6,639 nucleotides of DNA from Rhodoferax sp. Its GTDB lineage: Bacteria > Pseudomonadota > Gammaproteobacteria > Burkholderiales > Burkholderiaceae_C. Below are positions 1 to 6,639 of this stretch, one piece after another; positions within the stretch are counted from its first letter, which is position 1; each line of letters begins with the position of its first letter. The DNA is taken from NCBI GenBank assembly GCA_021731215.1, contig JAKFXU010000163.1, positions 1 to 6,639 of the forward strand. Direction: 5' to 3'. The notes beneath the pieces were generated by a model. It worked only from the letters and a program-made list of their open reading frames with translations. It had not been told where the DNA came from and did no database searches. Both the position numbers and the translations under genes were made by a program.

Positions 1-204
1 GTGGCCTACATCCTGTACTTCCGGCTGATTGAAAACGTCGGCCCGGCGCGCTCCCTGACGGTGACCTTTGTGTTGCCGGTGTTTGCAGTGATTTACGGCG
101 CCCTGTTCCTGGGTGAAACGGTTTCACCATGGATGCTGCTGTGTGGCGCCATCATCGTGTGCGGCACCGCCCTGTCGGCCGGCTTGCTCAAGCTGCGCCA
201 TTAA
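1..204 (+). CDS. EamA/DMT-family transporter, C-terminal end (5' partial)
   Basis: This is the last 67 residues of an inner-membrane transporter of the drug/metabolite transporter (EamA, 10-helix) type; the reading frame is open to the window edge, so the gene starts upstream and the GTG at position 1 is probably not the start. The visible part contains a segment of the form YxLYFRLIxxVGPxRS, followed by a hydrophobic helix with VLPVFAVIYGALFLGE and a final helix ending in LLKLRH. The helix ending in LGE is typical of the penultimate membrane segment of EamA domains, and the last helix followed by a short basic tail is typical of the C-terminus. Substrate cannot be told from this fragment; family members export amino acids, metabolites or drugs. 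It stops at TAA 202-204 and converges on the small membrane protein gene on the other strand. Family assignment is fairly sure, substrate unknown. Confidence 0.8.
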   Translation: MAYILYFRLIENVGPARSLTVTFVLPVFAVIYGALFLGETVSPWMLLCGAIIVCGTALSAGLLKLRH

Positions 205-211
205 GGGCCGT

Positions 212-239
212 GCCCCTGGCAGCGCCGGCGTTCAGGGGC
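212..239. terminator. possible bidirectional hairpin between convergent genes
   Basis: A 7-bp perfect inverted repeat, GCCCCTG (212-218) and CAGGGGC (233-239), with a 14-nt GC-rich loop lies just after the stop codon of the transporter gene and overlaps the stop codon of the converging small membrane protein gene. The placement between convergent ends fits a shared terminator, but there is no T-tract on either side, so it may be only a weak or Rho-assisted terminator or an mRNA 3' end stabiliser. Confidence 0.3.
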
Positions 240-408
240 CGCGGCTCCAGTTGATCGTCAAAAGATACCACATGATCAGCGCCGGAATGACCACCGGCAG
301 CGACAGGGCGACGAACATCAGGACCGTCATGAAAAAAGCCGACATCTCGCTGCCCCACTGCTTGAACAGGTCGATCAGGTCGACATTCCAGAACCGTTGC
401 TTTTTCAT
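232..408 (-). CDS. small single-helix membrane protein, hypothetical
   Basis: A 58-residue protein of unknown function. It has a basic N-terminus (MKKQR), an amphipathic stretch at about residues 6-20, and one long hydrophobic segment at about residues 24-51 containing a proline pair spaced by two residues (LPVVIPAL), then a short tail ending WSRGP. This looks like a small inner-membrane protein with one helix or a proline-kinked hairpin. The frame stays open upstream into cfa, but the ATG at 406-408 gives a sensible N-terminus. No Shine-Dalgarno sequence precedes it, so translation may be leaderless or begin at the internal ATG at 343-345 (Met22). It is on the same strand as cfa and 74 nt downstream, so it may be cotranscribed with it. 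I do not recognise a family. That it is a real gene is plausible from its composition but not proven. Confidence 0.5.
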   Translation of the reverse strand: MKKQRFWNVDLIDLFKQWGSEMSAFFMTVLMFVALSLPVVIPALIMWYLLTINWSRGP

Positions 409-415
409 AGCCCGA

Positions 416-445
416 ACGATACCGCGTCCAGGCCAGTACTGTAAA
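416..445 (-). promoter_or_regulatory. weak candidate sigma-70 promoter for the small membrane protein
   Basis: On the minus strand TTTACA (440-445, 5 of 6 matches to TTGACA) is followed after 18 nt by TATCGT (416-421, 4 of 6 matches to TATAAT). The expected transcription start, near 409, lies immediately before the ATG at 408, so a transcript from here would be nearly leaderless, which agrees with the lack of a ribosome binding site. The match is by eye and could be chance. Confidence 0.2.
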
Positions 446-482
446 GAGGGGCGTGAGGACCACACAGGTGGCGTGCATCGGC

Positions 483-1694
483 TCAACGCGGGCCGGCGTA
501 CATGTAGTCGCGTGTCAGTGGCTGCGCTCGCAAGTCGGTGTTTTCCGCCTTGCAGCAAAGCACCTGGTAGAGGTTCATCCAGCCCTTGGAAAAACCGTGG
601 GCGCAACCGGCCAGGTAAATCTGCCAGATGCGGTAACGCCGCGCACCCACAATGCGCTCGGCCTCCAGCCGATTCGACTCAAGATTGCTGGACCAGGCCT
701 CGCAGGTGCGGGCATAGTGGCGCCGCAGCGATTCAAGGTCCAGCACCTCCAGGCCGGCACTGGCCATGGCCTTGAGCGCCAGTGACACATGGGGCAACTC
801 CCCGTTCGGAAACACGTAGCGGTCGATGAACTCACCCGCTCCCAGGCCAATCCAGCCGCTCTGCACGTCGCTGCTGGTGATGCCGTGATTGAGCACCAGG
901 CCCTGGTCTTTAAGCAGCCGGTGAATGGTCTGGAAATAGAGCGGGAGGTTTTTCAGCCCGACGTGCTCGAACATGCCCACGCTGGCAATTTTGTCGTAGG
1001 CCTGCGCTTCCTTCAGGTCACGGTAATCACACAACAACACCTGGCACTGCCCGTCCAGACCGGCGCGCTGGATTTGGTCCCGGACGAAATCAAACTGGTT
1101 TTTTGACAGGGTGATGCCAGTGGCGACGGCGCCATACTTTTGCGCCGCACGCAGAATCAGGGCGCCCCAGCCACAGCCGATGTCGAGAAACTTCTCGCCC
1201 GGCTGGAGCCTCAGCTTGTTCAAAATATGATCCAGTTTCTGAAGCTGCGCCGTTTCCAGCGTGTCACCCTCGTTCTGATAGTAGGCACAGGAATAGACCA
1301 TGTTGCGATCAAGAAACAGCGCGTAAAAATCATTGGCAACATCGTAGTGGTACTCGATCGCCGTGCGGTCGCGCTTACGGTTGTGCTGCTTGGCCCAATG
1401 AAACACCAAGGGCATTTTGGCCGTCATGCTGCTGGCCAGCCCCTCGGCCACCTTGAACACGTTTTTGGGCGAACCCTGCACCCCGATATACCCCTCGACA
1501 AAGGCTTCTCCCAGCTTGTTGAGATTGGGTGCGATGAAGTAGCGCAAGGCGGCCGCGCTCGGAATGGTCACCGTCACACTCGGATCCTGGCAAAAATCAA
1601 ATTGCCGACCATTCCACAATTCAATGCGCAGCGGCACGGCCACGTGGGCACGCAGCTGCTCAATGGTTTTCAAAAAACGTTTTTCCAAAAACAT
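483..1694 (-). CDS. cfa: cyclopropane-fatty-acyl-phospholipid synthase
   Basis: This enzyme transfers a methylene group from S-adenosylmethionine to the double bond of unsaturated acyl chains in membrane phospholipids, acting at the cytoplasmic face of the inner membrane; cyclopropanation typically protects membranes in stationary phase, acid or other stress. The protein has 403 residues, slightly longer than E. coli Cfa (382). An N-terminal domain (about 1-110) precedes a class I methyltransferase fold. The SAM-binding motif is LDIGCGWG at 170-177. Residues matching the E. coli bicarbonate/active site are present: Cys136 (in YSCAYY), Glu243 (in MFEHVG), His270 and Ile272 (in NHGI), and Tyr327 (in HYART). 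IFPNG-like VFPNG is at 294-298. The ATG at 1692-1694 is preceded by a strong GGAGGA (1701-1706) with 6-nt spacing, which fixes the start. It is divergent from hsp20 and shares with it a spacer containing a perfect FNR-type box. Confidence 0.96.
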   Translation of the reverse strand: MFLEKRFLKTIEQLRAHVAVPLRIELWNGRQFDFCQDPSVTVTIPSAAALRYFIAPNLNKLGEAFVEGYIGVQGSPKNVFKVAEGLASSMTAKMPLVFHWAKQHNRKRDRTAIEYHYDVANDFYALFLDRNMVYSCAYYQNEGDTLETAQLQKLDHILNKLRLQPGEKFLDIGCGWGALILRAAQKYGAVATGITLSKNQFDFVRDQIQRAGLDGQCQVLLCDYRDLKEAQAYDKIASVGMFEHVGLKNLPLYFQTIHRLLKDQGLVLNHGITSSDVQSGWIGLGAGEFIDRYVFPNGELPHVSLALKAMASAGLEVLDLESLRRHYARTCEAWSSNLESNRLEAERIVGARRYRIWQIYLAGCAHGFSKGWMNLYQVLCCKAENTDLRAQPLTRDYMYAGPR

Positions 1695-1744
1695 GAGGTT
1701 TCCTCCATTGGCACCGACGATGCATGGCGGGCCGGGCCACGGCC

Positions 1745-1758
1745 TTGATAAAAATCAA
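1745..1758. promoter_or_regulatory. perfect FNR/ANR/DNR-type box in the cfa-hsp20 spacer
   Basis: The 14-mer TTGATAAAAATCAA is an exact match to the palindromic consensus TTGAT-N4-ATCAA bound by oxygen- or NO-sensing CRP/FNR-family regulators. A third half-site (ATCAA, 1759-1763 with its first base at 1759) follows directly in the pattern ATCAAATCAA. The box lies in the 173-nt non-coding region between divergent cfa and hsp20, in otherwise GC-rich DNA. Its centre (1751.5) would give class II starts near 1793 for hsp20 or near 1710 for cfa, but the -10 hexamers at those places (TTCTTG and CATCGT) are poor, so which gene it controls is open. The cfa alternative would leave a 16-nt leader that contains the GGAGGA ribosome binding site. 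Confidence 0.7.
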
Positions 1759-1867
1759 ATCAAACCAGCAGCCGTCGGTGTTCTTGCGATTCGTCAAGCA
1801 GCCCTCGGCGGGTCGCACGTACGCTTTGAGCCAGCTTGAGACTTGGTAGACCTAAAAAGGACCATCA

Positions 1868-2268
1868 ATGCGACACCGTGTTGCGCGCGCCTGGATGCTG
1901 GCCGAAGCGATCGAACTGCTGCACCGCTCAGAGCGGCTGCAGCGCCAGTTTTTTCAGATTGGTCAGCCCGGCCAATCGCCGTGCTGGGAGCCCCCGGTTG
2001 ACATCTACCAGCACGGGCCCGACTTGGGCTTGCTGATCGCCTTGCCCGGCGTGGCACCCGAGCGCTTTGAGGTCATCCTGGAGCCCGGCGCGATTGTGGT
2101 GCGGGGTGAGCGCCCCTTTGGCGCCGACATCGGCCCCGGCGCGATTGTGCGCATGGAAATCCCCTACGGGCGTTTTGAGCGCCGCATCCGCTTGCCCGAG
2201 GGCAGCTTTCGACTCAGTGAGATGCTGCTGGAGAACGGTTGCCTGAAACTCACGCTTGAGAGACTGCC

Positions 2269-2272
<4 letters not shown>
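1868..2272 (+). CDS. small heat shock protein, Hsp20/alpha-crystallin family
   Basis: An ATP-independent cytoplasmic holdase that binds unfolding proteins and keeps them soluble for refolding or degradation. The protein has 134 residues: a short N-terminal arm (about 1-38, helical, rich in Leu/Arg/Gln), then an alpha-crystallin domain (about 39-131). Diagnostic pieces are WEPPVDIY at 40-47, LPGV at 59-62, YGRFERRIRLP at 100-110, and LENGCLKLTL at 121-130, the variant of the family's A-x-x-x-N-G-V-L signature. Only four residues follow this, so the usual C-terminal I-x-I tail that docks neighbouring dimers is missing. The ATG at 1868 has AAAGGA at 1856-1861 with 6-nt spacing. The stop overlaps the lon start as ATGA (2269-2272), implying translational coupling of holdase and protease. 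A sigma-32 promoter was not evident; a perfect FNR-type box lies upstream. Confidence 0.93.
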
Positions 2273-4704
<2,432 letters not shown>

Positions 4705-4715
4705 TCAGGCCGCGC

Positions 4716-4749
4716 CGCCCGGATCAGCAGGCCGCCAGCCAGCCGGGCG
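4716..4749. terminator. possible hairpin between convergent lon and BON genes
   Basis: In the 76-nt gap between the converging ends of lon and the BON-domain gene, CGCCCGG (4716-4722) and CCGGGCG (4743-4749) form a 7-bp GC-only stem with a 20-nt loop. There is no T-tract, so this is at best a weak terminator, and GC-rich DNA makes such repeats common by chance. Confidence 0.2.
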
Positions 4750-4780
4750 CCGGAGGCTGCCGGCCGACTGCCGCGAGGCG

Positions 4781-5023
4781 TCAATGGTGGTGATGCTTTC
4801 TCGCCGCAGACGCATTGGGTTTGATGTTGATCTCCAGTCCGCGCATGCCGGCGACCCGCCGGGCGGTCCGCTCCACCTGAAATCTGGTTTGATGGGTGTC
4901 GACTTGACCGCTCAAAGTCACCATGCCGTTGTCGACCAGCACCTCGATGTCGGCCCCATTGACGGCCGGTATGGCGTCCAGCCGCTCCATCAAGTCTGCC
5001 TTCAAATCTGCATCCGTTCTCAT
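4781..5023 (-). CDS. small BON-domain protein with C-terminal His tail
   Basis: An 80-residue protein made of almost nothing but one BON domain (about 5-68), a fold thought to bind phospholipids or other ligands at the envelope and found in OsmY and in stress-related proteins. The pattern is typical: a first helix (TDADLKADLMERLDAIP), a strand with I-x-V at about 26-30, the NGMVTLSGQV strand-turn-strand at 32-41, a second helix with the HQTRFQVERTARRVAGM pattern at 44-60, and a last strand (LEINIKP). There is no signal peptide, so as annotated it is cytoplasmic, unlike periplasmic OsmY. The C-terminus ends in Lys followed by four His, which could bind metal. The ATG at 5021-5023 is preceded by GGAGGA (5033-5038) with 9-nt spacing. 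It is divergent from the lipoprotein-groEL operon and converges on lon. The domain call is strong; the role is unknown. Confidence 0.88.
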   Translation of the reverse strand: MRTDADLKADLMERLDAIPAVNGADIEVLVDNGMVTLSGQVDTHQTRFQVERTARRVAGMRGLEINIKPNASAARKHHHH

Positions 5024-5088
5024 AACCGTAGCTCCTCCAGTGGCGACCTGGCGCCATCAGGTCAACAAGCCGATCGGGCGCGCCGTCA

Positions 5089-5129
5089 ACTCTAGGATAA
5101 GTTCACCTGTTCTTGTTGAGAATTCGCAA
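5089..5129 (-). promoter_or_regulatory. speculative FNR-like element and -10 upstream of the BON gene
   Basis: TTGAGAATTCGCAA (5116-5129) keeps 7 of the 10 defined bases of TTGAT-N4-ATCAA. On the minus strand a -10-like TAGAGT (5089-5094, 4 of 6 matches) would place the element at about -40.5, one base from the class II optimum. A second -10-like hexamer, TATCCT (5094-5099), gives a poorer distance. Evidence is weak and rests mainly on resemblance to the element at 5243-5256. Confidence 0.2.
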
Positions 5130-5221
5130 AGTCAAGCCATGGCCTTGACGGGGCGCGCTCACTTCCGTTGCGGCCAGCCCAGGTTTGTCATCGAGGCGGC
5201 GCGCCGGCGCAGCGGCGAAGC

Positions 5222-5284
5222 AAAAAATTTTCCACTGTCGACTTGACGTTTCGCAAGCGGGTGCTCTCAGGGCCAGACTAAATT
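5222..5284 (+). promoter_or_regulatory. candidate activator-dependent promoter of the lipoprotein-groEL operon
   Basis: The element TTGACGTTTCGCAA (5243-5256) matches 7 of the 10 defined bases of the FNR/CRP-family palindrome TTGAT-N4-ATCAA. Its centre is 5249.5. Exactly at the distance expected for a class II activated promoter (site at -41.5) lies TAAATT (5279-5284, 4 of 6 matches to TATAAT), predicting a start at about 5291 and a leader of about 70 nt. An AAAAAATTTT run at 5222-5231 sits upstream where the RNA polymerase alpha subunit could contact DNA. The TTGACG cannot be a normal -35 for this -10, because the gap is 30 nt. No sigma-32 type -10 was seen after the CTTGAC at 5242. The geometry is directly visible; function is inference. 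Confidence 0.38.
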
Positions 5285-5360
5285 AACCGGCAGAGCCGCT
5301 GACGGTTCGCGGTCAGGTCGGAGATCAGCAGAGCAACGAGGTCAATCAAGGAGTACGGAC

Positions 5361-5822
5361 ATGTGGAACATCAAATCTTTAACCATTGCAGGCTTGTGCC
5401 TGCTGCTGATTTCGGGCTGCGCCAACTACCAGAGCCAGCAGGAGCAAAGCGGGATGGTGATTGGCGGCGTGCTGGGCGGCGTGCTGGGGTCTCAAGTCGG
5501 CCGCGGCGACGGCCGCACCGCAGCCATCATTCTGGGCAGTCTGGCGGGCGCCGCGATTGGCGGCTCGATCGGTCAATCGATGGCCGAGGTGGACAAGCGC
5601 AAAACCAGTCAGGCGCTGGAAAACGTCAGAACCGGGGTGCCAACCTCCTGGCGCAACCCGGACAGCGGCAATCAATACGTGGTGGTGCCCACGCGCACCT
5701 ACGAAGCGCCCAGCGGCCCCTGCCGCGAGTACAGCATCGATGCCGTGATTGGCGGCAAACGCGACAAGGTCTTCGGTACCGCATGCCGCCAGCCCGACGG
5801 TAGCTGGCAAGTGCGCAATTAG
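5361..5822 (+). CDS. glycine-zipper lipoprotein, 17-kDa surface antigen type
   Basis: A 153-residue predicted outer-membrane lipoprotein. The signal peptide (1-19) ends in the lipobox LISGC with lipidated Cys20; Ala at +2 gives no Lol avoidance signal, so outer-membrane sorting is expected. Residues about 31-75 form a glycine-zipper double membrane segment (repeated GG-x-x-x-GG and GxxxG patterns, from GMVIGGVLGGVLG to AGAAIGGSIG) split by a polar GRGDGR turn. A C-terminal domain (about 95-152) resembles the Rickettsia 17-kDa antigen/RT0821-Lpp0805 surface-protein family, with PCREYSIDAVIGGK and GTACRQPDGSWQ; Cys121 and Cys142 could form a disulfide. The ATG has AAGGAG (5348-5353) with 7-nt spacing. 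It is the first gene of an apparent operon with the next lipoprotein (18-nt gap) and groEL. Family members are often linked to envelope integrity; the precise job is not known. Confidence 0.88.
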   Translation: MWNIKSLTIAGLCLLLISGCANYQSQQEQSGMVIGGVLGGVLGSQVGRGDGRTAAIILGSLAGAAIGGSIGQSMAEVDKRKTSQALENVRTGVPTSWRNPDSGNQYVVVPTRTYEAPSGPCREYSIDAVIGGKRDKVFGTACRQPDGSWQVRN

Positions 5823-5840
5823 GCAAGCAGGGCAGACCCC

Positions 5841-6269
5841 GTGAAAGCAATTTATTGGGCGGCTGGCATTGCCGTTCTGTCGTTCCCTACCTTGGTGGCG
5901 TGCGACAAAATCAAACCACCGCTGCCGCAACTACCAGCGCCCCCGGCTGCCTCGGCTCCGGCCAGCCCGCAGGAGGGAGGGCAGGAGCGTCAGGCCTTCG
6001 CTCAAAACTTCCAGCAAGAACTGGATCAACTTGGCACCAAGATTGCCGAACTCAGGGCACGGGTAGCGGCCGCCAAGCCGCAGGTCAAGGAGCAACTGGT
6101 CGAGGAGCTTAACGCGCTTGAAACCAGGTGGACTGAAATGCAACAGCGCCTGCCGGAGCTCAAATCTGCCACGCTTGAGACATGGCGCCAGTTGCATGAG
6201 TCGTTCGGAAAGTCACTCGACGAGTTGAAGAGTGCGATCCAGCGCTTTGCAGGAAAAACCCAATCATGA
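5841..6269 (+). CDS. coiled-coil lipoprotein, Sll1863-like stress protein (tentative)
   Basis: A 142-residue predicted lipoprotein. Residues 1-20 form a signal peptide with lipobox LVAC (Cys21). The residue at +2 is Asp, which in the E. coli Lol system favours retention in the inner membrane, unlike the preceding lipoprotein. A Pro/Ala/Ser-rich linker (about 26-45) leads to a long charged helical region (about 48-137) with heptad-like Leu spacing, probably a coiled coil, including repeated LKSA motifs at 107-110 and 129-132. The helical part resembles, by memory, the Sll1863 family of stress-response proteins. The GTG start has only a weak CAGGG (5828-5832) upstream; reinitiation after the preceding gene 18 nt away may help. 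Its stop overlaps the groEL ATG as ATGA (6266-6269), so the two are translationally coupled. Lipoprotein call is firm, the family call tentative. Confidence 0.72.
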   Translation: MKAIYWAAGIAVLSFPTLVACDKIKPPLPQLPAPPAASAPASPQEGGQERQAFAQNFQQELDQLGTKIAELRARVAAAKPQVKEQLVEELNALETRWTEMQQRLPELKSATLETWRQLHESFGKSLDELKSAIQRFAGKTQS

Positions 6270-6639
6270 AACCCAAGCAACTCCTGTTTCACGACGGCGC
6301 CCGCGACAAGATCCGCCGCGGCGTCGATGCGCTGGCCGAGGCGGTCAAAGTTACCCTGGGGCCGCGCGGGCGCACCGTCATTCTGGAGCGCGACTTTGGC
6401 CCGCCGCAGATCGTCAACTCCGGCGTGCTGGTGGCCAAGTCGATCGAGCTGGAAGACCGGTTCGAAAACATGGGCGCGCAGTTGCTGCGCGAGGTGGCGG
6501 CGCGCACCAGCGAGATGGCGGGCGACGGCACCACCACCGCCGCCGTGCTGGCGCACGGCATGATTCAGGAGGGACTGCGCTACCTGGCCGGCGGCATGAA
6601 TCCGATGGACCTCAAGCGCGGCATCGACCTCGCCGTCGA
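6266..6639 (+). CDS. groEL: GroEL/Hsp60 chaperonin paralogue, N-terminal part (3' partial)
   Basis: The first 124 residues of a group I chaperonin, the ATP-driven double-ring folding machine of the cytoplasm. The visible part is the N-terminal equatorial domain and aligns with E. coli GroEL without gaps from residue 1: VTLGPRGR at 29-36 (ATP phosphate loop), FENMGAQ at 66-72, the nucleotide signature AGDGTTTA at 85-92 with Asp87, and [10 protein letters not shown] at 112-121. Two changes stand out: positions 51-52, Lys-Asp in E. coli, are Asn-Ser here. Asp52 contributes to ATP hydrolysis together with Asp398 (beyond the window), so hydrolysis may be altered. The usual groES partner is not upstream; instead the ATG overlaps the stop of a lipoprotein gene by 4 nt, with AGGA at 6251-6254 as a distant ribosome binding site. 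This looks like a specialised extra GroEL rather than the housekeeping copy. The rest lies outside the window. Confidence 0.95.
   Translation, partial: MKPKQLLFHDGARDKIRRGVDALAEAVKVTLGPRGRTVILERDFGPPQIVNSGVLVAKSIELEDRFENMGAQLLREVAARTSEMAGDGTTTAAVLAHGMIQEGLRYLAGGMNPMDLKRGIDLAV

Larger units (their letters stand above)
5024..5360. other. 337-nt divergent non-coding spacer
   Basis: This region lies between the start codons of the BON gene (-) and the glycine-zipper lipoprotein gene (+). It contains the ribosome binding sites of both genes, two FNR-like elements (5116-5129 and 5243-5256), an A/T run (5222-5231) that stands out from the GC-rich surroundings, and a short inverted repeat CTGAC-N8-GTCAG (5299-5316) that would fall in the 5' leader of the + operon. 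I see no convincing gene in it. Confidence 0.8.

Noticed and set aside
113..785. Overlapping plus-strand frames covering the small membrane protein and the 3' part of cfa
   Set aside because: They are Cys/Arg/Pro-rich translations opposite a real gene, with no domain and no plausible start region.
1589..1606. Inverted repeat GGCAA-N8-TTGCC
   Set aside because: It lies inside the cfa coding region where the protein sequence explains it; short repeats of this size are expected by chance.
1675..1684. AAAACGTTTT palindrome near the start of cfa
   Set aside because: It encodes the conserved-looking basic N-terminus (EKRFLKT) and has no further operator-like features.
1140..1748. A 202-codon plus-strand frame opposite the 5' part of cfa
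   Set aside because: cfa in this stretch has an intact catalytic domain, so the frame is a shadow.
1824..1861. CTTTGAG/CTTGAG followed by CCTAAAAA, considered as a sigma-32 promoter for hsp20
   Set aside because: The -10 does not resemble CCCCAT, and the implied start would fall in or next to the ribosome binding site.
4821..4834. TTGATGTTGATCTC, another FNR-like string
   Set aside because: It lies within the BON coding region, and its second half-site does not match ATCAA.
5139..5246. Short plus-strand frame starting at ATG 5139 in the BON-lipoprotein spacer
   Set aside because: It has no ribosome binding site, an unremarkable Arg-rich composition, and it runs through the candidate promoter elements.
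5299..5316. CTGAC-N8-GTCAG hairpin in the leader before the glycine-zipper lipoprotein
   Set aside because: A 5-bp stem with a mismatch next to the UUCG-containing loop is too weak to call a riboswitch or thermosensor, and it does not cover the ribosome binding site.

Overview
The window is GC-rich chromosomal DNA from a Gram-negative bacterium. Protein character (a Lol-type lipoprotein pair, a cyclopropane fatty acid synthase, an 811-residue second-type Lon, a GroEL without an adjacent groES) and codon use suggest a betaproteobacterium of the Burkholderiales, perhaps Comamonadaceae such as Rhodoferax or Polaromonas. The taxonomic placement is inference from memory of similar proteins, not from a search.

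Layout. Positions 1-204 hold the 3' end of an EamA/DMT-type membrane transporter gene (+). It converges on a 58-codon single-helix membrane protein gene (-, 232-408), which lies 74 nt downstream of cfa (-, 483-1694), a cyclopropane-fatty-acyl-phospholipid synthase. A 173-nt divergent spacer follows and carries a perfect FNR/ANR-type box. Next comes a tightly coupled pair on +, a small heat shock protein (hsp20, 1868-2272) and an ATP-dependent Lon protease (2269-4704), sharing an ATGA overlap. A small BON-domain protein gene (-, 4781-5023) converges on lon. After a 337-nt divergent spacer comes a second + operon: a glycine-zipper surface-antigen-like lipoprotein (5361-5822), a proline-linker/coiled-coil lipoprotein (5841-6269), and the start of a groEL paralogue (6266 to the window end), again with an ATGA overlap.

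How the genes fit together. The region reads as a membrane and protein-quality-control cluster. Cfa modifies membrane lipids, Hsp20 holds unfolding proteins, Lon degrades them and GroEL refolds them. The BON protein and two lipoproteins would act at or near the envelope. The perfect TTGAT-N4-ATCAA box between cfa and hsp20, and two weaker TTGA-N5-CGCAA elements in the second divergent spacer, raise the possibility that low oxygen (an FNR/ANR/DNR-family regulator), rather than only heat shock, controls the cluster. The element at 5243 has exact class II geometry to a -10-like hexamer. No convincing sigma-32 promoter was found by eye.

The most unusual points are the GroEL paralogue, which has Ser where the ATP-hydrolysis Asp52 normally is, no groES directly upstream and translational coupling to a lipoprotein gene, and the possible oxygen-linked regulation of the whole cluster. 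No RNA genes, insertion sequences, CRISPR arrays or phage remnants were seen.
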